Shown: positions 1 to 7,694 of the stretch, in pieces
Numbering within the stretch: the stretch's first letter is position 1
How the letters are laid out: every line of letters begins with the position of its first letter
Source of the DNA: UBA4312 sp002394635
GTDB taxonomy: Bacteria; Bacillota_I; Bacilli_A; Erysipelotrichales; Erysipelotrichaceae
NCBI GenBank assembly: GCA_946539765.1
Contig: CAMNHO010000028.1
Location: 1 to 16,663 of the forward strand
Direction: 5' to 3'
Length of the DNA: 16,663 nt
Notes under the pieces: model-generated
What the model was told of the DNA's origin: nothing
What the model saw: the letters and a program-made list of their open reading frames with translations, nothing else
Database searches by the model: none
Made by a program: the position numbers and the translations under genes

Positions 1-572
1 TTCATCAACATCTTTATGATAGTGGCAATGCCTAAGCCGGTGATGGCACTGAGGATAGCCATCAATGCTTTTTGATAGAATCGTTTGCCTTCTTCTCTGG
101 CTTTTTCGATGCGATCGAGGGTTTCTCCGTTGGTAAAGGCTACGATTTCTTTATAGGTATGTATATCGTGTTCTTTTTTTGCTTTTTCAACTCTGTATGT
201 GTAATAGAATGTGAGAATTAGGATAGCTCCCCATAGGATGGATCCTGGAATACCAAGTCCTTCTATTAAAGGGATGGCTGACAGGATACAAAGAATCATT
301 AACAGGGTGAAAATGGTGCTGTCTCTATTGAAATTGCGAATGTCTTTTTGATCGATTTTATCTTTCATGATATCAATATCTCCTTTCACTAAGGTATCAA
401 GGGAGACATGAAACACATTGCTTAACAGTAAAAGACTGTGAATATCCGGATAACTTTTATCATTTTCCCAATTTGATATGGTCTGTCGGGATACATATAG
501 CTGGTCAGCTAATTGTTCCTGGCTCATTTGTGCACTGTTTCTATAGGTCTTCAATCTTTTTCCGAGTTCCAT
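1..572 (-). CDS. Membrane-anchored XRE-family transcriptional regulator (3' end outside window)
   Basis: Reading the minus strand from the ATG at 572-570 gives 190 open codons that run off the left edge, so the C-terminus is missing. An AAGGAGG ribosome site (complement of 580-586) fixes the start. Residues about 3-60 form a lambda-repressor-like helix-turn-helix: it contains MSQEQLADQLYVSRQTISNWE and a following PDIHSLLLLSNVF helix, typical of XRE regulators. After a polar linker, two hydrophobic segments (about residues 87-125) are followed by a charged stretch rich in Lys and Glu, and another hydrophobic segment begins near residue 170. This suggests a DNA-binding domain tethered to the membrane. 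It is divergent from the sensor operon at 814, with which it shares a 241-bp promoter region, so co-regulation or cross-control is plausible but inferred. Its ligand and targets cannot be read from sequence. Confidence 0.88.
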   Translation of the reverse strand, partial: MELGKRLKTYRNSAQMSQEQLADQLYVSRQTISNWENDKSYPDIHSLLLLSNVFHVSLDTLVKGDIDIMKDKIDQKDIRNFNRDSTIFTLLMILCILSAIPLIEGLGIPGSILWGAILILTFYYTYRVEKAKKEHDIHTYKEIVAFTNGETLDRIEKAREEGKRFYQKALMAILSAITGLGIATIIKMLM

Positions 573-654
573 GTGATTGCCTCCTTGCAGTTTTATCCTA
601 TCGAAATAGAGAATTTTCTTCTATCAAAAGGGTTTTCCATGTGTGATTTATTAA

Positions 655-675
655 TGACAAAGGTCTTTGACAAGG
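655..675. repeat. Direct repeat TGACAAAGG / TGACAAGG in the leader of the XRE gene
   Basis: Two near-identical copies, TGACAAAGG at 655-663 and TGACAAGG at 668-675, have a 13-bp period. They lie just downstream of the predicted XRE transcription start (minus strand). That position suits a repressor site, for instance autoregulation, but no protein assignment is supported. Confidence 0.3.
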
Positions 676-697
676 GAATTTCTATTTAATGTGTCTT

Positions 698-706
698 ATT
701 ATAACA
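698..706 (-). promoter_or_regulatory. Extended -10 promoter element for the XRE regulator
   Basis: On the minus strand the sequence reads TGTTATAAT, a perfect TGn plus TATAAT extended -10. No good -35 lies 17 bp upstream, which is common for extended -10 promoters. The predicted start near 691 would give a leader of roughly 120 nt before the ATG at 572. A second weaker promoter inside that leader cannot be excluded. Confidence 0.5.
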
Positions 707-751
707 GGTTTTAAAGAGGGGTGGATCCGGATGAAGAAAGTTTAGTTAACA

Positions 752-768
752 TATACCATATTGGTCTA
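752..768. promoter_or_regulatory. Imperfect dyad, candidate activator site for the sensor operon
   Basis: TATACCATATTGGTCTA is a dyad with arms TATACCA and TGGTCTA that pair at six of seven positions around a TAT centre. Its centre at 760 is about 43 bp upstream of the start predicted from the -10 at 791-796, where an activator overlapping the -35 usually sits. The promoter has no recognisable -35. Autoregulation by the LuxR-type regulator encoded third in the operon is an inference. Confidence 0.35.
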
Positions 769-787
769 CGTAAATATTAAGAAGTAT

Positions 788-796
788 TGATATACT
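788..796 (+). promoter_or_regulatory. Extended -10 promoter of the sensor operon
   Basis: TGATATACT fits the TGn plus -10 pattern, with TATACT at 791-796 and no clear -35. The element sits inside a perfect inverted repeat, AAGTAT (782-787) and ATACTT (792-797). The predicted start near 803 leaves only about 11 nt before the ATG at 814. Confidence 0.5.
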
Positions 797-813
797 TTAT
801 GTGAGGAATAACG

Positions 814-2403
814 ATGATCAGAAACAGGGAATGGCGAAATATATGGATCGTGGCTGGCTTGGTTTTTTTAGCTGGCGTTCTGCATGTATTTGAAACAAAA
901 TCATTAGGCATCAGCATTTGTTTTTTTTATGTGATCAATACGTTTTATATTTGTCTTATCGCATTGTGGGGGATTTCGATTTATCGAAGAGTGTTACGTA
1001 AGGAGGCGGCCAGGTATTTGACCGTCATGGCTGGTTGTATGATTGTCTGGCTCTTGTTGCGGATCTTTAAATACAGGTTGACCGGGGAAGACGATTCTTT
1101 ATCGAGGATGCTTGACAATATGTATGCCATTCCTTTCGTGCTGATGCCATTGATGAGCTATTATGCTTCTTTGTATCTAAAGCCTTCTGCAGTTCATGAT
1201 CGCTATAAATTGTGGTGGATCCCGGCACTTGTTTTGATCGCTTTATGTCTGACCAATGAGATGCATCATCTGGCATATGGGGAGCAAGGAAGAGCATATG
1301 GAATCTTAGTTTATATTCGGTATATCTGGTTGTTTGCGTTTATGGTGGCTACCGTTGTCAATATCATCCGTTGTTGTGGGCTCAGTGGGAAAAGGAATTA
1401 TATGGGGGTCTTTTTTGCCATTGTGTGTCTGGTTGCTATGTACGGTATTGAATATACGCATGGACCTTTTATCCTTTCTCGTAAACCATATGAGCTGCAG
1501 GAATTCTTCTCCTTGACGATTCTTTTTCTTTGGGAATATTGTTGTTTGACAAATCTGCTGCCGACCAACCGTGATTATGATGTCATTTTTCCGTATAGCT
1601 CATTGGGCGCCGAAATTGAGGATCCGTCCGGGAACAGTATGTATCAAACATACAGCTTTGTGCCTGCTGGTCGTCAGGCGAAAAAGAAATCGCTGGAAGC
1701 TCCCTTGATGACTACACCGGATATTGCGATGAAAGGATTCTCTGTTTATGGTGGCTATGGATATGTGCAGATGGACTTGTCTTTGATCCATGCGATGCAG
1801 CGAGAGTTAAGGGAAAGTCATCAGGCTTTGTCGGAAAAGGTGGAGTTATTAAAGGCGGAAAACCGCAAGCAGGAGGAAAATTACCGGGTCCTTCAACAAA
1901 ACCGTCTCTATGATAAGATCACCCGGCGTGTGCAGCCCCAGCTGGAATGGATCTGTACTCAGGCTGAATCGCAGCTGCCACAGGAAGAGATTCTTCGACG
2001 CTTCTGTGTGGTGGGAGCGTATGTGAAACGCCAGGCCAATTTGATGTTGATGACAGATCAAGGCAAGGTATCCAGCGAAGAGTTTTTATACGCCATTCGC
2101 GAAATCTTCTATCAGATTCGCTCTTTTGGCATCGTATGCCGGGTGAGCCAGGATGAAGAGGTTCTTTGTGACGGACAAAGATTATCTCTCTATCTGGAGG
2201 CAATGGAAAACGTATTGGAGGCAGCGCTCGGAAAGTGTACTGTTTTTCATGTTGCACTGGTGCAGGATCGGCAAATGAAGATCAAAATGGATTTGACAAT
2301 TCCGGTTACATGGATCTGCCCAACGGGATTGCAAGAGCATATTCATTGTGAGACAAACGGAATGATGTTGACCTATTCACCAAGAAATGAGGTGGAGGGA
2401 TGA
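814..2403 (+). CDS. Multi-TM sensor protein, probable pseudo-histidine kinase
   Basis: A 529-aa protein with seven to eight hydrophobic segments in residues about 10-250, resembling the 7TM sensory module at the N-terminus of some Firmicute histidine kinases. The cytosolic part has a linker, a coiled coil (about 325-365), and a helical region containing VVGAYVKRQANLMLM that resembles kinase dimerisation segments. A C-terminal alpha/beta stretch follows around LYLEAMENVLEAAL. I see no phosphoacceptor-type His-Asp/Glu motif, and no Asn box, DxG or GxG ATP lid. It is therefore most likely an inactive kinase relative that senses and signals to its partner. The start at 814 has a GAGG site seven bases upstream. 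Its stop overlaps the next start (ATGA), implying translational coupling to the active kinase. The ligand is unknown. Confidence 0.8.
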   Translation: MIRNREWRNIWIVAGLVFLAGVLHVFETKSLGISICFFYVINTFYICLIALWGISIYRRVLRKEAARYLTVMAGCMIVWLLLRIFKYRLTGEDDSLSRMLDNMYAIPFVLMPLMSYYASLYLKPSAVHDRYKLWWIPALVLIALCLTNEMHHLAYGEQGRAYGILVYIRYIWLFAFMVATVVNIIRCCGLSGKRNYMGVFFAIVCLVAMYGIEYTHGPFILSRKPYELQEFFSLTILFLWEYCCLTNLLPTNRDYDVIFPYSSLGAEIEDPSGNSMYQTYSFVPAGRQAKKKSLEAPLMTTPDIAMKGFSVYGGYGYVQMDLSLIHAMQRELRESHQALSEKVELLKAENRKQEENYRVLQQNRLYDKITRRVQPQLEWICTQAESQLPQEEILRRFCVVGAYVKRQANLMLMTDQGKVSSEEFLYAIREIFYQIRSFGIVCRVSQDEEVLCDGQRLSLYLEAMENVLEAALGKCTVFHVALVQDRQMKIKMDLTIPVTWICPTGLQEHIHCETNGMMLTYSPRNEVEG

Positions 2404-3668
2404 CATTAGATCAAATGCCTGTGATTGGGCAGGGAATATGGATCATGGGAATGTATTTTCTTCATTTGTTTCAGGTGGTCGTGTTTTGTAAATTTGTGCA
2501 ATACCGAATGAGACCCAAGGCGTGTATGACAGCTATAGTGGTTGTGTTGGAAGCAGTGTGTATGGCTTGTTTGCTGGGGATCCGTTTTTATCAAAAGATG
2601 AATATGATGTCCGGCTGGCAGTGGCTGGTATGTTCCGGTCGGGTAGAGCTTTATATTTTTTTGTCGGTAGGCATGATCATCCTGGATCTGAAGTCTTTAC
2701 GTGATCTGTTGCGCTGGCGGCACACCCATATATCCAATCGATCGATCCGGGAGGTCTTTGATCAGGCGCCTCAAGGGTTGTACTACTATGAAGAAGATGG
2801 AGCACCGCGATTGATCAACAAATCCATGTGGAGCTTCTTTAAAGAGATTGGTCATTATGAGGCGTGGAATGGAAACCGGTTCTTTGATTGGATCCGTACA
2901 AACGCTTTGATGAAAAACGGAGAGGATAGTTATTGGCTTGAAGGCAATGATCAACATATATACCAGGTCGATCATTATCGGATATTTACGGCACATCGTG
3001 CGTATCATGAATTGAAGACAAAGGACATTACCGAACAATATACATTGTATAAAAACCTGGAGAAAAAACTGGAATTACTGCAGGATGTGGAAAGGCAGTT
3101 ACGGGAATATGAAGACCAGATGGTCAACCGGATCACGCAGCAGGAGATCCTGGATGCCAAAAAACATGTACATGATGAATTGGGACAAATGATCCTGATG
3201 ACCGGTTGGACCCTGGAAAAAAAGGAAACGGAAAACTATGGCACTTTGATGAAGGAATGGGCTTCCATCATACATTTGTTTTCTGTCCGGCAGCCGCAAA
3301 GCTTTCCGGAGTATACACAGTACGAAATAGAAAAGGCAGCTGCTTCGATCGGCGTAGATGTAGAAATCAATGGATCGATACCGGCAAAAAAAGAGATACA
3401 GAATGTCTTTTTGGCCGGGGCTATGGAGTGCCTACTCAATGCGTACCGTCATGCAGGGGCCACGAAATTGTATATTGATGTCACGGAGAAAGACGGAAAG
3501 ATTCTTTTGCGGTATACAAATAACGGAATGATTCCGGAAAAGCCGATAAAAGAAGGTGGAGGCCTGCGTATCCTTCGACAGGCTGTTGCTCGTGTCAACG
3601 GTGAAATGTGTGTGGAATGGACGCCTCGGTTCGCGGTCATTCTCACACTGGATGGGAGAAAAGTATGA
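2400..3668 (+). CDS. Sensor histidine kinase (membrane, PAS-like, HisKA_3/HATPase)
   Basis: A 422-aa kinase. Three hydrophobic segments (about 8-35, 41-64, 83-103) precede a PAS-like domain (about 115-210, with DQAPQGLYYYEEDGAPRLIN). A coiled-coil linker leads into the dimerisation helix with KKHVHDELGQ, where His258 is the likely phosphoacceptor in the HisKA_3 (NarX/DesK-like) style. The ATP-binding domain shows an N box (Glu343, Asn347), a G1-like YTNNG (372-376) and a GGGL turn (387-389 onward), with a short lid. Family knowledge predicts autophosphorylation and transfer to a NarL-type regulator, which is exactly what the next gene encodes. It overlaps both neighbours by ATGA, so one transcript should give stoichiometric products. 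Dimerising with, or being driven by, the pseudokinase upstream is inferred. Confidence 0.9.
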   Translation: MTLDQMPVIGQGIWIMGMYFLHLFQVVVFCKFVQYRMRPKACMTAIVVVLEAVCMACLLGIRFYQKMNMMSGWQWLVCSGRVELYIFLSVGMIILDLKSLRDLLRWRHTHISNRSIREVFDQAPQGLYYYEEDGAPRLINKSMWSFFKEIGHYEAWNGNRFFDWIRTNALMKNGEDSYWLEGNDQHIYQVDHYRIFTAHRAYHELKTKDITEQYTLYKNLEKKLELLQDVERQLREYEDQMVNRITQQEILDAKKHVHDELGQMILMTGWTLEKKETENYGTLMKEWASIIHLFSVRQPQSFPEYTQYEIEKAAASIGVDVEINGSIPAKKEIQNVFLAGAMECLLNAYRHAGATKLYIDVTEKDGKILLRYTNNGMIPEKPIKEGGGLRILRQAVARVNGEMCVEWTPRFAVILTLDGRKV

Positions 3669-4789
3669 CAGGAAACAAACATTATCTTGATCGGCAGACC
3701 TTTGAAATGATCTGCAGGAAACGAAAAGATCAGCCATCCTTTGAGACAGGGATCCATGCAATCGCCTTAATAGAAATCGATCAGTATCAAAAGGTACAGA
3801 TCCAGCAGGGAATCGATGGCATGGAACATTTGATGAAACAGATGATGAGCGTCCTGGCTTCTCTTTCTGACAGGGATACGATGATTGTCCGTTATAACGA
3901 CCTGATCGTTGCGGTGGTGATGCATCATCTGGAAACGGTGGAACAGCTCCGTTTGCGCTGCACAAAGATGCATGAAACCCTTCGGCTTTCCAGCTTTTTT
4001 GGCGTGAAATATACAACCAGTATGGGGGTGGCTCTCTGTCATCATGATCGGCAAAGAGGCTATCGATGCGCTTTCGACAATGCCTTGCATGCCTTAGGAC
4101 AGGCACAGACGATCGGCAATCACCTGGTGTTCTATACACCGAACGAGAAAAACCGGAAAACACGAGTCTTGATCGTAGAGGACCAGCAGATGCCGGCCCA
4201 GCTGTTTCGCTCTATCGTACAGAACAGCCGGCGTTATACATTGACGGAGACCATACAAAGCGCCCAGGCAGCCTACTTTTATTGTGCACAGGACAAGGTG
4301 GATCTGGTTTTGATGGATGTTGTGACAATGATGGGGGCTAATGGCCTGCAGGCATCAAAACGGATCAAAGAAGCGTTTCCGCAGATCAAGATCATTATTG
4401 TAACATCGATGCCGGAGGCAAGCTGGTTAAAAAAGGCCAGGGAGTATGGAGTGGACAGCTTCTGGTATAAAGAGGTGCAGACCGAATCTCTGATGGAGAT
4501 CATGGACCGTACGATGGCTGGGGAATCGGTCTATCCGGAAACAAGCCCGATGGTACAGCTGGGCGATACAACCAGCTATGAATTATCACAAAGAGAACTG
4601 GAGATCCTTCGGGAGCTGACCACCGGAGCTACCAATGTACAAATCAGTAAAAAACTGCATATTGCGACATCCACAGTAAAAACCTACGTGGATCGGCTGA
4701 TGGAAAAAACAGGATATCACTCACGGACGGAACTGGCTGTCAGAGCCCGGGAAACAGGGCTGGTCATTCGGGAAACGATTGGTGAATAA
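3665..4789 (+). CDS. GGDEF-like / receiver / LuxR-type response regulator
   Basis: The start at 3665 overlaps the kinase stop (ATGA) and has a GGGAG site upstream; an in-frame ATG at 3608 lies inside the kinase gene and is less likely. The product is 374 aa. Residues about 7-157 look like a diguanylate cyclase fold (IALIEIDQYQK, VRYNDLIVAVV, YTTSMGVAL, a final ALGQAQTIGNHLVFY), but the catalytic RYGGDEF is replaced by RYNDLIV, so cyclase activity is unlikely. A receiver domain follows (166-283) with acidic Glu172/Asp173, phosphoacceptor Asp218 (LMDV), Thr247 and Lys269. The NarL/LuxR helix-turn-helix is at 305-368 (LSQRELEILRELTTGATN, then TSTVKTYVDRLMEK). It should be phosphorylated by the upstream kinase and bind DNA. 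Placing a GGDEF-like domain before the receiver is unusual. Target genes are unknown. Confidence 0.9.
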   Translation: MTGNKHYLDRQTFEMICRKRKDQPSFETGIHAIALIEIDQYQKVQIQQGIDGMEHLMKQMMSVLASLSDRDTMIVRYNDLIVAVVMHHLETVEQLRLRCTKMHETLRLSSFFGVKYTTSMGVALCHHDRQRGYRCAFDNALHALGQAQTIGNHLVFYTPNEKNRKTRVLIVEDQQMPAQLFRSIVQNSRRYTLTETIQSAQAAYFYCAQDKVDLVLMDVVTMMGANGLQASKRIKEAFPQIKIIIVTSMPEASWLKKAREYGVDSFWYKEVQTESLMEIMDRTMAGESVYPETSPMVQLGDTTSYELSQRELEILRELTTGATNVQISKKLHIATSTVKTYVDRLMEKTGYHSRTELAVRARETGLVIRETIGE

Positions 4790-4820
4790 AAAGGCGGGAT
4801 TTTCGATTTCCCGCCTTTTC
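4789..4820 (+). terminator. Intrinsic terminator of the sensor operon
   Basis: An 11-bp stem pairs AAAAGGCGGGA (4789-4799) with TCCCGCCTTTT (4809-4819) around a 9-nt loop. The stem is GC-rich in the middle and begins at the response regulator stop codon. The T run is short and partly within the stem. The matching A run makes it potentially active in both directions. Confidence 0.85.
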
Positions 4821-4823
4821 AAA

Positions 4824-4837
4824 CGAATATACATTTA
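4824..4837. promoter_or_regulatory. LexA-box-like sequence upstream of uvrA
   Basis: CGAATATACATTTA matches the Firmicute SOS consensus CGAACRNRYGTTYG at 11 of 14 positions, with mismatches at 5, 10 and 14. It covers the proposed -35 of uvrA, where LexA would block RNA polymerase, and uvrA is an SOS gene in Bacillus. The match is diverged and the region is AT-rich, so chance is possible. Confidence 0.3.
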
Positions 4838-4856
4838 AAAAATAGTATGGTAAAAT
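4828..4856 (+). promoter_or_regulatory. uvrA promoter (extended -10) predicting a leaderless transcript
   Basis: TGGTAAAAT at 4848-4856 is an extended -10, with TATACA (4828-4833) as a four-of-six -35 at exactly 17 bp. A start seven bases after the -10 falls on the A of the uvrA ATG at 4863. No Shine-Dalgarno sequence exists between the promoter and that ATG. Confidence 0.55.
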
Positions 4857-4862
4857 CTTGGC

Positions 4863-7694
4863 ATGGCACAGAAATATATAACAATACGTGGAGCACGTGA
4901 AAATAACTTAAAAAACATAGATATACAAATTCCCAAAGATCAATTTGTGATCTTGACCGGGGTATCCGGATCTGGTAAAAGCTCGCTGGCTTTTGATACC
5001 ATTTATGCCGAAGGGCAAAGACGATACATGGAATCCTTGTCATCGTATGCCCGTCAGTTTTTGGGCAACAGTGAAAAGCCGGACGTAGATGAAATTACGG
5101 GATTGTCGCCTTCCATCGCCATTGATCAAAAGACGACCTCCAATAACCCGCGTTCAACCGTAGGAACAGCGACGGAGATCTACGATTACCTTCGTTTGAT
5201 GTATGCCCGTGTCGGCGTTCCTTACTGTCCGAATCACCATATTCCGATCAAAGGGAATACTATCACCGAAATGGTGGATAAGATCATGGAGCTGCCGGAA
5301 GGAACCCGTTGTACGATTTTAAGTCCGCTGGTTTCCGGAAAAAAGGGAACACATAAACCGACATTGAATAAACTGATGTCGGAGGGCTTTGTTCGTGCTC
5401 GTGTAGATGGTACGATCCAATATATTGAAGAAATTGAAGAATTGGAAAAGAATAAAAAACATACGATCGAAGCTGTAGTGGATCGGATCGTCCGCAAGGA
5501 TAATCGTTCTCGTTTCTATGATTCTCTGGAAACGGCTTTGAAGCTCAGCGGCGGGCTGGCAATTGTATTGACAAAGGAAAAAGAGAGATTATTTTCTTCG
5601 AACTATGCCTGTAAAATATGTGGTTTCTCCGTACCAAAGCTGGAACCGAAGCTGTTCTCCTTCAATGCGCCTTTTGGAGCCTGTCCGACATGCAAAGGAC
5701 TGGGGATCACCCAGAAGGTGGATCTGGAGCTATTGATTCCGGATTCCTCAAAATCCATTGCTGAAGGGGGCATCCGTTACTACAAGAACATAGTAAATAC
5801 AGAAAATCTGGAATGGCAGCGGATCAAAGCGCTGATCGATTACTATAAGATTGATATGGATATGCCGATCAAGAAGATCAATAAGAAGAAACTGAAGTAT
5901 TTGTTGTATGGATCGGATGTACCGATTGCGTATACCCTGCATTCAAGATCCGGCATTACGCAGTCCAAGCTGGAATACATTGAAGGGGTCTGTCCGATGA
6001 TCGAACGACGGTATCAGGAAACCTCTTCGGCGTTTTCCCGGGAATGGTACGGTTCGTTCATTTCCGACCAGGAATGTCCAACCTGTCATGGCGCTCGTTT
6101 GAACGAGCAGTCTTTGAGTGTACAGGTAGGGGGCAAGAATATATTTGAATGGACCCAGATGAGCATCAAGGAGGCTCGTTTGTTCATGCAAAGTCTGCAG
6201 TTGGATGATACCCAGGCAAAGATTGCTAATCTGATCATAAAGGAAATTGCTAACCGCCTGGAATTTCTGGATCATGTGGGATTAAGCTATCTGGCACTGA
6301 ATCGTTTAGCTGGTACATTAAGCGGTGGAGAAGCCCAGCGGATCCGTTTGGCTACCCAGATCGGTTCCAAGCTGACCGGTGTCATGTATGTCCTGGATGA
6401 ACCGAGCATCGGTCTTCATCAAAGAGATAATGACCGTTTGATCGGCGCCTTAAAGGAAATGCGGGATCTGGGAAATACATTGATCGTGGTAGAGCATGAT
6501 GAAGATACCATGCGGGCCAGCGATTATATCGTGGATGTAGGACCGGGAGCCGGTGTACATGGTGGCGAAATCGTTGTGGCCGGAACGCAGGAAGAAGTCA
6601 TGCATTGTCCGGAATCAATCACCGGAGCGTATCTCAGTGGCCGGAAGAAAATTGAGATTCCCCAAACCCGACGCAAAGGCAACGGGAAGAAGGTCCGGAT
6701 TGTCAAGGCTGGGCAAAATAACCTGAAAAATGTCAGCGTCGATATCAAGCTGGGGACCTTTACGGTTGTAACCGGTGTGTCCGGATCAGGTAAATCATCC
6801 CTGGTAACGGAAGTATTTACCCGGAGCGTACAGAAGCAGTTAGGTAAACTGCATGTGACAGCAGGAAAATGTAAAGAAATAAGGGGCTTGGAAAACATTG
6901 ATAAAGTGGTGGAGATCGGACAGGATCCGATCGGAAGGACACCACGTTCCAACCCGGCGACGTATACAGGTGTCTTTGATGATATCCGCGCTTTGTATGC
7001 GCAGACCAAAGAAGCGAAACTGTTGGGGTATGACAAAAGCCGTTTTTCCTTTAATGTAAAGGGAGGACGATGTGAAGCATGTCAGGGAGATGGGATCCTG
7101 CGGATCTCCATGCAGTTTTTGCCGGATGTCTATGTTGTCTGTGATCAATGTGAGGGAACACGTTACAATGAAGAAACCTTACAGGTTAAATATAAAGGAA
7201 AAACCATTGCGGATGTGCTGGATATGACGGTCGAGGAAGCATTGACCTTCTTTGAACCGGTAGCCAAGATCCGCCATAAGCTGCAGACCTTATACGATGT
7301 AGGTCTATCCTATATTAAACTGGGCCAAAGTGCTACAACCTTGTCTGGCGGAGAGGCACAACGTGTCAAACTGGCCAGTGAATTACAGAAAAAAGCAACG
7401 GGAAAAACCGTCTTTGTACTGGATGAACCGACCACCGGGTTACATAGCGATGATGTCAATAAACTAATCGACGTTTTACAGAGGCTGGTGGATCACGGGG
7501 ATACCGTACTGGTGATCGAACACAACCTGGATGTCATCAAGTGCGCGGACTGGATCATCGATATGGGACCGGAAGGTGGCGACGAAGGAGGAACCGTTGT
7601 GTGTACGGGAACACCGGAGAAAGTGGCGAAGGTGGAAGAGAGCTTTACCGGACAATATTTGAAACCGATATTAGAACGGGGTAAATCGAAATGA
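4863..7694 (+). CDS. uvrA: Excinuclease ABC subunit A (UvrA)
   Basis: A 943-aa UvrA, the usual length. It is the damage-recognition ATPase of nucleotide excision repair and loads UvrB on lesions. The N-terminus IRGARENNLKNIDIQIP is diagnostic. There are two ABC modules: Walker A GVSGSGKSS at 33-41 and again near 637, with LSGGEAQRIRLA and LSGGEAQRVKLA signatures each followed by a Walker B VLDEP. Zinc-binding cysteines are present in CKICG...CPTC and in CEACQG...CDQC. No ribosome site precedes the ATG, and the promoter suggests a leaderless message. uvrB is not directly upstream, unlike the common uvrB-uvrA order. The 3' end overlaps hprK by four bases (ATGA). Confidence 0.98.
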   Translation: MAQKYITIRGARENNLKNIDIQIPKDQFVILTGVSGSGKSSLAFDTIYAEGQRRYMESLSSYARQFLGNSEKPDVDEITGLSPSIAIDQKTTSNNPRSTVGTATEIYDYLRLMYARVGVPYCPNHHIPIKGNTITEMVDKIMELPEGTRCTILSPLVSGKKGTHKPTLNKLMSEGFVRARVDGTIQYIEEIEELEKNKKHTIEAVVDRIVRKDNRSRFYDSLETALKLSGGLAIVLTKEKERLFSSNYACKICGFSVPKLEPKLFSFNAPFGACPTCKGLGITQKVDLELLIPDSSKSIAEGGIRYYKNIVNTENLEWQRIKALIDYYKIDMDMPIKKINKKKLKYLLYGSDVPIAYTLHSRSGITQSKLEYIEGVCPMIERRYQETSSAFSREWYGSFISDQECPTCHGARLNEQSLSVQVGGKNIFEWTQMSIKEARLFMQSLQLDDTQAKIANLIIKEIANRLEFLDHVGLSYLALNRLAGTLSGGEAQRIRLATQIGSKLTGVMYVLDEPSIGLHQRDNDRLIGALKEMRDLGNTLIVVEHDEDTMRASDYIVDVGPGAGVHGGEIVVAGTQEEVMHCPESITGAYLSGRKKIEIPQTRRKGNGKKVRIVKAGQNNLKNVSVDIKLGTFTVVTGVSGSGKSSLVTEVFTRSVQKQLGKLHVTAGKCKEIRGLENIDKVVEIGQDPIGRTPRSNPATYTGVFDDIRALYAQTKEAKLLGYDKSRFSFNVKGGRCEACQGDGILRISMQFLPDVYVVCDQCEGTRYNEETLQVKYKGKTIADVLDMTVEEALTFFEPVAKIRHKLQTLYDVGLSYIKLGQSATTLSGGEAQRVKLASELQKKATGKTVFVLDEPTTGLHSDDVNKLIDVLQRLVDHGDTVLVIEHNLDVIKCADWIIDMGPEGGDEGGTVVCTGTPEKVAKVEESFTGQYLKPILERGKSK

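Noticed and set aside
731..745. Four-codon ORF MKKV with an upstream purine-rich stretch
   Set aside because: Too short to be a credible gene, and it lies upstream of the predicted start of the sensor operon.
3608..3664. Earlier in-frame ATG for the response regulator
   Set aside because: It lies deep in the kinase gene with no ribosome site and adds 19 residues unlike any domain; the ATGA overlap at 3665 with GGGAG upstream fits the operon's pattern.
3432..4163. 243-aa open frame on the minus strand across the kinase/regulator junction
   Set aside because: It is antisense to two well-supported coding genes, has no recognisable domain and a low-quality, Arg/Ser/Pro-rich composition.
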